Below are positions 1-13,100 of a DNA stretch of 60,000 nucleotides, one piece after another. Location of the stretch: NCBI RefSeq assembly GCF_963678635.1, contig NC_087063.1, forward strand, positions 49,675,220 through 49,735,219, written 5' to 3'. Both the position numbers and the translations under genes were made by a program. The notes beneath the pieces were generated by a model, which searched no databases, was not told where the DNA came from, and worked only from the letters and a program-made list of their open reading frames with translations. Position 1 is the first letter of the stretch. Each line of letters begins with the position of its first letter. The stretch comes from Symsagittifera roscoffensis. Taxonomy: Eukaryota > Xenacoelomorpha > Acoela > Convolutidae.

Positions 1-1260
1 GTAAAATGCTACTAAGTTGAGTTTGACAATTATCTAATTGCATCCTTAAAAAATTCATTCAAAGTGAATTTAAAAAGCTGCAAAGTGAAATGAAAATGAA
101 ACAAGGATAGCCGGTTACTAGGCAAGTAGCACAGAACTTTCCGACTATAGACTTAAAAAATTACAACAAAATTACAACAAGCTAGCGTCGTTTTTTCGGC
201 GTGGTGTGATAAAAAACAATCTGAACGAAAAAGTAGAGCTGAGTCATTTTCGTCAGTCATAGTAAATTATAAAAACTGGTAAAAATTTTTAGAAGAAAAG
301 GGAAAAGAAAAACAAAAAAATAAAGAAAAACTGAAAAAGTTTTTTTAGTGTTTCAAAATTTTGGTTCCCAAGTTTTTTGAAATTTTTGAAATTTTTTGGT
401 TCCTAAGATGCCGCTAAAGACTCAAGAAACTAACTTTGTTTGAGTAAAAATAAATTTGCAAAGCTTAAATTAAGCAGAAATAAGCTAATGTTAGCCTGAC
501 TACTCGCTCAAAATTAGATGAAAAATTTAAATTTCAAACCGGTTTTTCTCGACACCGGAAACTTTTTTGTAATTTTTCAATGTCGGTCGAATCACGACTG
601 AAAGGGCTTTAAGGTTATATATATCTTTCAACCTGGTCAGATGATTGTTTGTGGTGCCTGATTTTGCGTGGAAAACGAAAAGAAAAAGAAAACAAGGATA
701 GCCGGTTACTGTGCAACTAGCACAGAATGTTCCGACCATAGTCTTTAGAAAATTACGGTTTAGAAAGTTTTTTTTTCCAAATTAGTGTAGTTTTTTCTGT
801 TCTGTCTGAAATAAGGCATATTAGACAGTAATAGTAATATAGGCAACTTGAACGAGAAATTTTGTAGATAAATTACTGGAAAACCTTAAACAGGAACTTA
901 AAAAATTGTTCAAATTTTTTGCAGAAAATTTTTCATTTTTTTTGAAAGTTTGGTTCCCAAAATGAAGCTGAAAACCTTCAAAAATTAGTTTTACTTGCTG
1001 AAAATTCTGTTTTAAGGTATTAAATTTGGCATAATTCAGCATTTTTAAGCCTGCTCGCTTGCTTCATTTGCTCAAATGAAGACGAAACTTCAAACCATTT
1101 TGTTTTTCTCAACAAGGAGAATTTTTTTGAAAACTTTTTAATGTCTTTCAAATCACAAGGAAAAGGGCTTTCATATGACATAATCAACCCAGTCCGATCA
1201 ATAATTATGGCACCTGATTTTGCGAAGAAAACAAAAAGCAAAAAAAAACTAAAACACACA
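1..1260. repeat. Diverged direct repeats, about 0.55-0.59 kb unit
   Basis: AT-rich DNA with no convincing gene. Landmarks recur in the same orientation and order. 'acaaggatagccggttact' occurs at about 103 and 691. 'ggttccca' followed by a long A/T stretch occurs at about 363 and 951. 'gcacctgattttgcg' or its one-base variant occurs at about 655 and 1210. The spacing is about 555-590 bp, so this is roughly two copies of an old tandem repeat. Short open frames here have no protein character. Confidence 0.6.
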
Positions 1261-2027
1261 GGAATAAAATTTCCTCCACATTGGTCGGAACAATGGTAAA
1301 ATTTTCAATGGTCGGAACAAAAAAAGAAAAAAAAATAACACACCCTAATACAAAGTTCCTTCCCATTTAAAATGGTTGGAACGACAGTTGAGCCGATGAA
1401 GTTATTAGTTATGTGTCTACCATAAAAGGAAAAAAACTGCTAAGAAAACGTAAAGTTATGTAGACCATATCGTGCCAACAATGTAATTAATATCTGTTAT
1501 TATGCAAAAATTAGGTTATTGTCCAGATTCTTAGGAAGATTTGCGGAATAAACAATCACACAACTGCAAAAAAAAATTTCAATTATACATACTAACAATA
1601 CTGCTCGTACCTGAATGTTCCGACTGCTTTTTAAGGTTTATTGGGCAGTGGTAAATAAAAAATTAAATATAATATAAAAAAATGCAAATTTTTTCATCTA
1701 AAACTTGAAAATTTATACAAAAATCATCCCCTCACACGCCAAAGTACAAAAGGATAAGTTTTGCTCATTGCAACAAATCAATTATGGCAAATATGTTCTT
1801 TCAACCTTTTTGGAACGATTTCTAAGACGGATTGAATATCCGCTTATGCGTTAATAGCGCGAACTATATCGCGCGTTAATTGTCCCAAGTTGGCTAAAAT
1901 GGCAATTTTAAACCCCCATAACTTAACAAAAAAAGATCACAAGTAAAACATCTTTCCAAACTTAAGCTCAAGACAACATTATTTTTTGAATGATGTCAAA
2001 AAGTTTGGTCAAAAATGTCTAAAAAAC
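1261..2027. other. AT-rich DNA without recognisable gene
   Basis: I see no coding frame of convincing composition, RNA gene or clear repeat in this stretch, only A/T-rich sequence with homopolymer runs. It leads into the diverged repeat pair that borders the satellite. Confidence 0.5.
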
Positions 2028-2932
2028 AGTTTCGATCACCCGAAGGGTAGACAATATTTTCAAACCCCCTTTTAAATGGGTTTGAATTCGAGAAGGAAAA
2101 AAATTAAAAAAGCGTCTTAGTGTCATAAAAAACCGTTCTGATGCGAACTCTAACTGCTGCAGTTTTGTATCAATTGCCCCTTGCTAAAAAATAGCAAAAA
2201 AAAATATTAAAAAGTGATAAAATTCATTTGACGTTTTTTTTTGATATAATCAATTTTTTCTCATTTTTTTTCAATTTTTTTGCGTTTTTTTCCTCAAAAA
2301 GCGAGGTCGTAAAAATTAGGAGGGGGCTACAGTCTGGGTGGAGTATAGCCCGATTTTCTTTCTTGGTATGATAACATTAATTAACTTCTGATACCAAGAG
2401 TGCTTCTTATTTCCATTGGGGTGCTTTTTAGTTCCATGGTGATGATTCTCAACTCCAAGGAGGTACTTCTCAATTCCACTGAAATGCTTCTCAGCCCATT
2501 GAGGTGCTTCTCAATTCCGTTGTAGTGCTTCTAAAAGAGTTTTCAATTATACTAATAAGAAAGTAGGCTCGCAAAACGGCATTTAGAACTGGCGATTTTC
2601 AATTAGCTCTTTTAGTCCATCAAGTAGAAAAAAAAAGCAGTTTCGATCACCCGAAGACTAGGAAACATTTTAAAAGCCCTCTTTTAATCTGTGTTCGAGT
2701 TCGAGAAGGAAAAAACTTAGAGAAAATTGTCTTTGTATCAAGAAAAATTTGTCTGATGTTAACTCTAAAAAAAACTCTTGCAGTTTCTTATCAATTGCCC
2801 TTTTTTTAATAAAAATAGCAACAAATTTTTGAAAAATGATTAAATCATCTAGCTCTTTTTTGATAATAGCAATTCTAATAGATTTTTTGTTTCAATTTTT
2901 CTGCGTTTTTTTCTTTTCGAGGTCAGAATAGT
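2028..2932. repeat. Diverged ~290-bp direct repeat pair around a satellite island
   Basis: About 2028-2315 and 2637-2932 are two copies of the same non-satellite sequence. Both begin with 'cagtttcgatcacccgaag', continue with 'cgagaaggaaaaaa', and end in a T-rich run followed by 'cgaggtc'. They are offset by about 609 bp and have diverged substantially. Between them sits a short island of satellite monomers (2395-2533). The satellite edge therefore seems to have grown by duplicating flank plus monomers together. Confidence 0.7.
2395..2533. repeat. Outlying island of 21-bp satellite monomers
   Basis: About six to seven monomers of the 21-bp satellite, recognisable by 'gtgcttctcaattcc' and 'gatgattctcaa', lie outside the main array and are separated from it by about 650 bp of non-satellite DNA. 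They follow 'aacttctgatacca', which also precedes the first monomers of the main array at about 3180 and 3763. That sequence therefore marks a recurrent junction between flank and satellite. Confidence 0.8.
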
Positions 2933-2988
2933 TTTTCTACTTGCACAGCATTCAGCTATCTCTGTTTAAATTTTTTGAATCAAACAAC

Positions 2989-4152
2989 ATTTCAATTCTT
3001 GAATGCTTCTTCTGTAGGTTACCTCAATTAGCAATAATTTTTATGTATCCCGAGTTCAGTTTTCAAAATTAAGTTTTTTCTGAAGCTCTTTTTACATTGA
3101 AACCGCGTATTTTATTAGTTATTCTAGCCTGCTACAAAAGTTATGTTATTTTATGGGTATCATGAGGGTCTCAATTAACTTCTGATACCAAAGCATAATG
3201 CTTAGTCTGACAGCTCAAAAATGTGAGGTGCTTCTCATTTTCAAGGATGGGCTTTTCAGTTCTAAGGTGATGATTCTCAGTCCCAATGAGTTTCTTCTCA
3301 ATTTCGCTGAAATATTTCTCAACCCATTGAGGTGCTTCTCAATTCAGTAGTGGTGCTCACCATTTCGATTGAGGTGTTTCTAAGTTCCCTTGAGCTGCTT
3401 CTCATTTCAATTGAGATGATTTTCAGTTCTATGGTGATGATTCGCAGTTCCAATGAGATACTTCTAATTTCCACAGAAATGATTCTCAAACCATTGAGTT
3501 GATTCTCATTTCCGTCGTGGTGCTTCTCATTTTCATTGACGTTATTTTCAGTATCGGTTGGTGCTTCTAAATTTCAATTCTTGAATGCTTCTTCTGTAGG
3601 TTACCTCAATTAGCAATAATTTTTATGTATCCCGAGTTCAGTTTTCAAAATTAAGTTTTTTCTGAAGCTCTTTTTACATTGAAACCGCGTATTTTATTAG
3701 TTATTCTAGCCTGCTACAAAAGTTATGTTATTTTATGGGTATCATGAGGGTCTCAATTAACTTCTGATACCAAAGCATAATGCTTAGTCTGACAGCTCAA
3801 AAATGTGAGGTGCTTCTCATTTTCAAGCATGGGCTTTTCAGTTCTAAGGTGATGATTCTCATTCCCAATGAGTTTCTTCTCAATTTCGCTGAAATATTTC
3901 TCAACCCATTGAGGTGCTTCTCAATTCCGCAGTGGTGCTCCCCAGTTCGATTGAGGTGCTTCTAAGTTCCCTTGAGCTGCTTCTCATTTCAATTGAGATG
4001 ATTTTCAGTTCTATGGCGATGATTCGCAGTTCCAATGAGATACTTCTAATTTCCACAGAAATGATTCTCAAACCATTGAGTTGATTCTCATTTCCGTCGT
4101 GGTGCTTCTCATTTTCATTGACGTTATTTTCAGTATCGGTTGGTGCTTCTAA
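2989..4152. repeat. 582-bp tandem duplication across the satellite border
   Basis: 2989-3570 and 3571-4152 are nearly identical copies in tandem, offset by exactly 582 bp. Each holds a non-satellite part (beginning 'atttcaattcttgaatgc', ending 'cttctgataccaaagc') and about 18 satellite monomers. A few substitutions separate the copies, such as 'aaggatgggc' against 'aagcatgggc'. This is a recent unequal-exchange or replication-slippage product at the array edge. Confidence 0.9.
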
Positions 4153-7100
4153 ATTTCATTGAGCTGCTTCTCATTTCAATTGCAGTGCTTTTCAATTCCG
4201 TTTTGGTGCTTCTTAATTCCACTCAGTTGCTTTTCAGTTCTTTTTGTTGATTCTCAGCTCCAATGAATTACTTCTCACTTCCATTATCGTTGTTCTAAAC
4301 CAATTGAGGTGCTTCTCAACCGTTATGGTGCTTTTCAATTGCTTTGTGGTGCTTTTAAGTTCAATTGACGTGCTTCTCATTTATATTGGGGTGCTTTTAA
4401 GATTTATGCTGATGATTCTCAGTTCCAATGAGACACTTTTCAATTCCAGTGAAGTGCTTCTCGACCAATTGAGGTGCTTCTCAATTCCGTTGGGGTGCTT
4501 CTCATTTCCATTGAGGTTCTTTTCAATTCTGTTGGGATGCTTTTCAGTTCTATGGTAATGACTTTCAGTTCCAATGAGGTACTTATCAATTCCAGTTAAG
4601 TGCATCTCAACCGATTGAGCTGCTTCTCAATTCCGTTGTGGTGCTTCTCATTTCCTTTGAGTGCTTTTCTGTTTCGCTGTGGTGCTTCTAATTTGCCTTG
4701 AGTTGCTTTTCAGCTCTTTTGTGTTGATTCTCAGTTCCAATCAAACAATTTTGAATTCCATTGAAATGCTTCTCCACTCATTGAGGTGCTTTCCACCTCC
4801 CTTTTGGTGCTTTTAAGTAAGGTTGAGGGGATTCTCATTTCCATTGGGGTGCTTATCTGTTCTATGGTGATAATTCTCAGTTCTAGTGAGATACTTCTCA
4901 TTTCCAATGAAGTGCTTCTCAGTCCTTTAGGGAATTTTCGATTCGGCTATTGTGGTTCTCATTTCCGCTGAGGCGCTTTTCAATTGCGTTTTAGTGCTTC
5001 TAAGTTCCATAGAGGTGCTTTTCATTCCATTTGGGGTGTGTCAGTTTTATGTTGATGATTCTCAGTACCGATCAGGTAATTCCAAACTCCATTGGAGTGC
5101 TTCTGAACCGAGTGAGGTGCTTTTCAAATCGTTTTGGTGCTTCTCATTTCCGTTGAGGTGCTTTTCATTTCTTTTGTGTTGATTCTCAGTTCCAAAGAAG
5201 TACTTCTCACTTCCATTACAGCAGTTCTCAACCGATTGAGGTGCTTCTCAAATCCGTTTTGGTGCTTCTCATTTCCATTGAGTGGTGCTTCTTGTGGTGC
5301 TTCTACGTTCCATTGAGTTGCTATTCAGCCCTTTCGTGTCAGGTACCTCTCAATTCCAGCGAAGTGCTTCTCAACCGATTGAGGTAATTCTCATTTCAGT
5401 TTACGTGCTTCTCATTTCCATTGAGCTGTTTTTCAATTCCGTTGTAGTGCTTCCAAGTTCTTCTGAGTTGCTTTCAGCTCTTTCAGCAATTCCAGTGATG
5501 TGCTTCTCAACCCATTGAGTTGCTTTTCAATTTCGTTTTGGTGCTTCAAATTTCCATTGAATTGCTTTTCAAATCTTTTGTTTTGATTCTCAGTTCTAAT
5601 TAAGTACTTCTCACTTCCAATGATGTGCTTCTCAACCGACTGAGCTGCCTTTTATTTTATTTGTGATGCTTCTAAGTTCCTTTGGGTTGCTATTCAGTTC
5701 TTCGGTGTTGATTCTCAGGTCATTTATGTACTTCTCAACATCACTTAATGCTTCTCAACCAACTTAGGTGCTTTACATTTCCATTGTGATGCTTTTAAGT
5801 CAGTTTGAGGAGCTTCTCGTTTCCATTGAGTTGCTTTTCAGATCTTTTGTGTTCATTCTCAATTCCAATGAAAAACTTCTCAATTCAAAGGAAGTGCTTC
5901 TCAACACATTGAGGTGCTTTTCAATTCCGTTTTGGTGCTTCTAGGTCCATTGAGGTGCTTTTCAAAAACGTTTTGGTGCTTCTAATTTCCTTTGAGCTAC
6001 TTTCAGCTCTTTTGTGCTAAATCTCAATTCAAATGAGGAACTTCTCAAATCCATTTAAGTGCTTCTAAAGCGACTGAGGTGCTTCTCAATTCCGTTTTTA
6101 TGGTTGTCGTTTCCATTGAGGGGTTTTTTATTTCCATTGTGGTGCTTCTACGTTCCATTGAGTTGCTAATCAGCTCTTTTATGTTATTCTCAGTTCCAAT
6201 GAGGTGCTTCTCAATCCCATTGAAGTGCTTCTTAGCCAATTGAGGTGCTTTTCAATTCCTTTGTGGTGTTTTATGTCTGTTTGAGGAGCTTCTCATTTCC
6301 GTTGAGTTGTTTTTCAGTGCTTTTGAGTTCATTCTCAGTTCCAATCAAAATTTTCTATAGTCACGTGGAGCGCTTCTCAACGCATTGAGGTATTTTTCAA
6401 TTCCGTTTTGGTGCTTCTAACTCCTTTGAGGTGCTTCTCATTTCCCTTGAGGTGCTTTTACTTCTATGGTTATGATTCTCAGTTCCAATGATGTACTTCA
6501 CAATTACCATGAAGTGCTTCTCAACCAAGTGAGGTGCTTCTCAACTACGTTGGGGTGCTTTTTACCTCCAATAAAGTCCTTTCCGATTCCGTTGTGCTGC
6601 TTTTCCTTTCTGTGCAGTTGATCTTCAGTTCCAATGATGTATTTACCGATTGAGCCTCCTCTCGATTTCGTTCTGGTGCTTCTCATTTGCATTGAGGTGC
6701 TTTTCAGTTCATCTGTGGTGCTTCCAAGTTCCCCTGTGTTGCTTTTCAATTCATTTGCTTTTATTCTCAATTCCAACGAATTACTTTCCGATTCCATTGA
6801 AGTGCTTTTTAATCCTTTGATGTGCGTTTCAATTTCTTTGTGGTGCTTCTAGGTTTCTTTGAGTTGTTTTCAGCTCTTTTGTGTTATTTTCAATTCCCTT
6901 GAATCAAATCTCAACCCAATGAGGTGCTTTTCAATTCCTTTGTGGTGCTTCTATGTCTATTTGAGGAGCTTTTCGTTTCGATGTTTTTCAGTTCTTTTGT
7001 GTTCATTCTCAGTTCCCATGAACTTTTTCTCAATTCAAGTGGAGTGCTTCTCAACGAATTAACGAATTGATCTGGTTTTTATTTCCATTTTGATGCTTCT

Positions 7101-10100
7101 AACTTCAATGAGGAGCTTTTCACTTCTATTGTGATGGTTCTCAGTTCCACTGATGTACTTCTCAATTCCACTGAATGATTTTCAACTAAATGAGGTGCTT
7201 CTCAATTCCGTTGCGGTGCTTCTTTATACCATTGAGGTGCTTTTCAGAACAGTTTTGGTGCTTCTAAATTCCTTTGAGCTACTTTCAGCTCTTTTTTGTT
7301 ATTTCTCAGTTCAAATGAGGTACTTCTCAAATCCATTTAAGTGCTTCTCAAGCGACTGAGATGCTTCTCGATTCCGTTTTGATTGTTCTCGTTTCCATTG
7401 AGGGGGGCTTTTCACTTCCCTTGTGGTGCTTCTACGTTCCATTGAGTGGCTATTCAGCTCTTTTGTGTTGTTCTCAGTTCCCTTCAGGTACTTCTCAATT
7501 CCATCGAAGTGCTTCACATCCAAATGAGGTACTTCTCATTTCCGTTTTGATGGTTTTCGATTCCATTGAGGGGTTTTTCAATTCCGTTGTGGAGCTCTCG
7601 TGTTCCTTTGAGTTGCTATTCAGCTCTTTTATGTTATTCTCACTTCCAATGAGGTACTACCCAATTCCCTTGAAGTGCTTCACAACCAATTGAGGTGCTT
7701 TTCGATTCCTTTGTGGGGCTTTTATGTCTGTTTGAGGAGCTTCTCATTTCCGTTCAGTTGCTTTTCAGTTCTTTTGTGTTCATTATCAGTTCCAATCAAA
7801 ACTTTGAGTTGCTTCTCAATTCCATTGAGGTGAATTTCACTTCTATGGTGATGATTCTCAGTTCCGATGATGTACTTTTCGATTACACTGAATGCTTCTC
7901 AATTAATTGAGGTGCTTCTCATATCCGTTCAGTTCTTTTTTGTCCAATCACAGTTCCAATGAAATTTTTCTCAACTCAACTGGAGTGCTTCTCAAAACAT
8001 TGAAGTGAGTTTCAATTCCGTTTGTTGATGCTTCTTACTCCATTAAAATGCTTCTCATTTCCAATGAGGTGGTTTTCACTTCAATGGTGGTGATTCCCAG
8101 TTCCAATATTATAATTTTAAATTATACTGAATGCCTCTCAACTAAGTGAGGTGCTTTTCTTTTCCGCTGTGGTGCTTCTCATTTCATTGAGATGATTTTT
8201 ATTTCGTATTGGTGCTTTTAAGTTCCACTGAGCTACTTTCAGCTCTTTTGTGTTGATTCCCAGTTACATTGGGGTACTTCTCAAAGCCCTTGAAAATCTT
8301 TTCAAGCGACTGAGGTGCTTCTCAATTCCGTTTTGAATCTTCTCAATTTTATTGAGTTGATTATCAATTTTTTGTAGTGCTTCTACGATCCATTCAGTTG
8401 CAATTCAACTCTTTTGTGTTGTTCTCAGTTTCAATCGGGTACTTCTCATTTCCATCGAAGTGCTTCTCGTTTCCGTTTTGGTGGTTTTCATTTTCATTGA
8501 GTTGTTTTCAATTCCGTTGTGGTGCTTCTGAATTCCTTTGAGTTGCTTTCAGCTATTTTATGTTGATCTCTGTTCCAATGAGGTGTTTCTCAATTCCAAT
8601 GAAGTGCTTCTGAGCCAAATGAGGTGTTTTTCCATTTTTTCTGGTGTTTCTAAGTCAACTTGAGGAGCTTCTCATTTCCAATGAGTTGCTTTTCAGTTCT
8701 CTTGTGTTCATTCTCGGTTCCAATGAAATACTTCTCAATTCAAGTGGAGTGCTTCTCAACCCATTCAGGTGCTTTTCCATTCCTTTTCTGTGCTTCTAAC
8801 TCCTTTGAGATGATTCTCATTTCCATTGAGGTGCTTTCATTTTCTATGGTGATGATTCTCAGTTCCAATGATGTACTTCTCAATTCCGTTGTGGTGCTTC
8901 TCAATACCGTTGTGGTGCTTCTCAGTTCCATTGAGATGCTTTTCCTTTCCGTTGTGGTGCTTCTAAGTTCCCTTGAATTGCTTTTCACTAATTTTGGGTT
9001 GAGTCTCTATTCCAATAAGGTACTTCATGATTTCATTGAAGTGCTTTTCAACCGGTTGTGGTACTTCTCGTTTCCGTTGTGGTGCTTCCAAGTTCGTTTG
9101 AATTGTTTTCAGCTCTTTTGTGTTGATTCTCAGTTCCAATGAGGCAGTTCTCAGTTCTTTTGAAGTGCTTCCAACCCAATTGAGTTGCTTATCAGTTCCG
9201 TTGTGGTGCTTCACAATTCCATGGAGCTCCTTTTCATTTCCGTTGGATTGATTTTCAGTTCTATGGTAATGATTATGAGTTTCATTGAGTTAATTTTCAA
9301 TTCCACAGATGTGCATCTGAACCGATTGAGCTGCTTCTCAATTCCGTTGTGTTGCTTCTAATTTCCTTTGTCCTTTGAGGTGCTTCGCAATTCCGTTCTG
9401 GTTCTTCTAATTTGTATTGAGTTGCTTTTCAGATATTTTGTGTTGATTATCAATTCCAATGAAGTACTTCTCAGTTCCATTGAAGTGCATCTCAACCAAT
9501 TGAGGTGCTTCTCAATTCCGTTTTAGTGCTTCTCATTTCCATTGAGGTGCTTTTCAACTCCGTTTTGGTGTTTTCAAGTTTCTTAGAGTTGCTTTCAGTT
9601 CTTTTGTGTTGATTCTCAGTTCCAATGAAGTACTTCTCTAATCCATTGAAGTGCTTTTTAATCCATTGAGGTGCTTCGCAATTCCGTTCTGGTTCTTCTG
9701 AGTTCCATTGAGTTGCTTTTCAGTTATTTTGTGTTGATTATCAGTTCCAATGAAGTACTTCTCAGTTCCGTTGAAGTGCATCTGAATCAACTGAGATACT
9801 TTTCAATTCTCTTCTGCTTCTTCTCGTTTCCATTGAGGTGCTTTTCAAAACCGTCGTGTTGCTTTTAGTTTCCATTGAATTGGTTTTCAGTCCTTCTATT
9901 TTGAATCTCGGTTCCAACGAAAAACTTCTCAATTCCATGGAAGTGCCTCTTAAATCATTGATGTGCTTTTCAATCCCCTTGTGGTGCTTCTAAGTTCCCT
10001 TGAGTTGCTCCTCATTTCCTTTGGGCTGCTTTTCAGTTCCATGGTTTCATTTCTCAGTTCTATTGAGGTACTTCTCAAATCCAATGAAGTGCTTCTCAAC

Positions 10101-13100
10101 CGACTGAGCTACTTCCCAATGCAGTTGTAGTGTTTCTCTTTTCCTTTGAGTAGCTTTTCTCTTCCGTTATTGTGCTACTAAATTCCATTGAGTTATTTTT
10201 CGGTTCTTTTTGTGTTGATTTTCACTTCCAATGAAGTCTTTCTCAATTCCATTGAAGTGCCTCTCAACCCATTGAGGTGCTTTTCAATTTCTTTGCTGTG
10301 CTTCCAAGCTAGTTTGAGGAGATTCTCATTTCGATTTTGCTGCTTTTTAGTTCTATAGTAATGATTCTCAGCTTAGTGAGGTACTTCTCAATTCCACTGA
10401 AGTGCTTCTCAATCCCCTGAGGTGCTTCTCGATTCAGTTATGGTGTTTACCATTTCCATGAGGTGCTCTTCGAGTTCTTTGCGGTGCTTATAAGATCCAT
10501 TGGCGTGCTTTTCAATTCTTTTGTGGTGGTTCTAAATCTTTTCAGTTGCTTATCAGTTATTTTGTGTTGTTTCTCAGTTCCAAAGAAGAACTTCTCAATT
10601 CTATCGAAGTGCTTCTGAATCGATGGACGTGCTTTCCAATTCCATTTTATTGGTTCTCATTACCTTTGAGGTGCTTGTCAATTCCATTGTTGTGGTTCTT
10701 AATTCCATTGGAATGCTTTTCAGTTAATTTGTGTTGGTTCTCAGTTCCAATGAGGTTTCAATGAGGTTTCATTTCAGCTCTCTGTTTCATTGAAGTTCTT
10801 CTCAACCAATTGACGTACTTCTCAATTCCGTTTTGGCGCTTCCAACTTCCCTTGAGTTGCTGGTTAGCTGTTTTGTGTTCATTCTCAGTTCCAATGAGGA
10901 AATTCTCAGTTCTATTGAAGTGTTTTTCAGTTTCGTTGTTGCGGTTCTAAGTTCTATTGACGTGCTTCTCATTAATGTTGGAATGCTTCTGAGTTCTATG
11001 GTGATCTTTATCAGTTCCAATAGGGTACTTCTCGTTTCCAGTGAAGTGCTTCTCAACCAATTGAGGTGCTTCTCAATTCTGTTGTGATGCACTCATTTCC
11101 AATGAGGTGTTTTTCAATTGTGTTGGATTTAGTTACAGTTCTTTGGTAATGATTTTCAATTCCATTGAAGTACTTCTCTTTTCTAGGCATGTGCTTCTCA
11201 ACCGACTGAGCTTCTTTTCACTTCCGTTATGGGGCTTCTAATTTCGGTAAGTTTTAGTAAGGTACTTCTCAATTCCACTAAAGTATTTCTCAATCCATTG
11301 AGTTCCTTTGATGCTGTTATAGTGATTTTCAGTTCTTTTGTCTTGATTCTCAGTTCCAGTCAAGTTTTCAAAACTGCATTGAAGTTCTCCTGACTCCATT
11401 GAGGTGCTTTTCAATTCTACTGTGGTGCTTCTAAGTTAGTTTGTGCAGCTTCTCATTTCCATTGGGGTGCTTCTCAACTAATTGAGGTGCTTCTCATTTC
11501 CCTTGTGGTGCTTCTCAATTCCATTAAGATGCTTATCAGTTCTTTTGTTTTCATCCACAGCTCCAATGAAATTTTTCTCAATTCAGATGGAGTGCTTCTC
11601 AACACAATGAGCTGCTTTCCATTTCTATTTTGTTGCTTCTAATTTCATTGAGATGCTTCCCAATTACATTGAGGTGCTTTTCACTTCTATGGTGATGGTT
11701 GTCAGTTCCACTGATGTACTTTTCAATTCCACTGAATGCTTTTCGACTAATTGAGGTGCTTCTCAAATCCATTGTGGTGCTTTTCTATACCATTGAGGTG
11801 CTTTTCAATACCGTTTTGGTGCTTGTAAGTTCCATTGAATTGCTTTTCACTAATTTTGGGTTGAGTCTCTGTTCCAATGAAGTGCTTCACAATTCCATTG
11901 AAGTGCTTCTCAACCGATTGTGGTGCTTCTCATTTCTCTTTTGGGGCTTTTCTGTTCCATTGAGGTGCTTTTCAATTCCTTTGAGTTGCCTTTCATTTCT
12001 ATGGTAATGATTATCAGTTTCATTGAGGTACTTCCCAGTTTCAGAGATGTGCTTCTCAACCGACTGAGCGTTTTTCCAATTCCGTTTTCAGAATTCCATT
12101 GTAGTTCTCCTGACTCCATTGAGGTGCTTTTCAATTCTAGTTTGGTGCTTCTAAGTTAGTTTGTGCAGCTTCTCATTTCCAGTGAAGTGCTTCTCAACTA
12201 ATTTAAGTGCTTCTCATTTCCATTGTTGTGCTTCTCATTTCCATTGAGATGCTTTTCAGTTCTTTTGTGTTCATTCTCAGTTCCAATGAAGTTTTTCTTA
12301 ATTCAAGTGGAGTGCTTCTCAACACATTGACTTGCTTTTCAATTCTATTTTGATGCTTCTAACTTCAATGAGGTGTTTCTCAATTACATTAAGGTGCTTT
12401 TACACATGGTGTTTTTCAGTTCGACCGATGTTCTTCTCAATTCTACTGCATGCTTTTCAACTAATTGAAGTGCTTCTCAATTCCGTTGCGGCGCTTCTTT
12501 ATACCATTGAGGTGCTTTAGAATATCGTTTTCGTGCTTCTAATTTCCTTTGAGCTTTAAGTTTAAATGAGGTACTTCTCAAATCCGTTCAAGTGCTTCTC
12601 AAGCGACTAAGGTGCTTCTCGATTCCGTTTTGATGGTTCTCGTTTCCATTGAGGGGTTTTTCAATTCCCTTGTGGTGCTTCTATGTTCCATTGAGTTGCT
12701 ATTCAGCTCTTTTATGTTATTCTCAGTTCCAATGAGGTGCTTCTCAATTCCTTTGTGGTGTTTTATGTCTGTTTGAGGAGCTTCTCATTTCCGTTGAGTT
12801 GTTTTTCAGTGCTTTTGAGTTCATTCTCAGTTCCAATCAAAATTTTCTATATTCACGTGGAGCGCTTCTCAACGCATTGATGTATTTTTTGCAATTCCGT
12901 TTCGGTGCTTCTAACTCCATTGAGTTGCTTCTCATTTCCATTGAGGTGCTTTTCACTTCTATGGTGATGATTCTCAGTTCCAATGATGTAATTTTCGATT
13001 ACACTGAATGCTTCTCAACTAATTTAGGTGCTTCTCCTTTGCGTTGTGGTGCTTCTCATTTCCATTCAGGTGTTTTCAGTTCTTTCGTGTCCATTCTCAG

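Noticed and set aside
1-1260. Minus-strand frames of 70-79 codons
   Set aside because: AT-rich, no protein-like composition, and they lie in diverged repeats.
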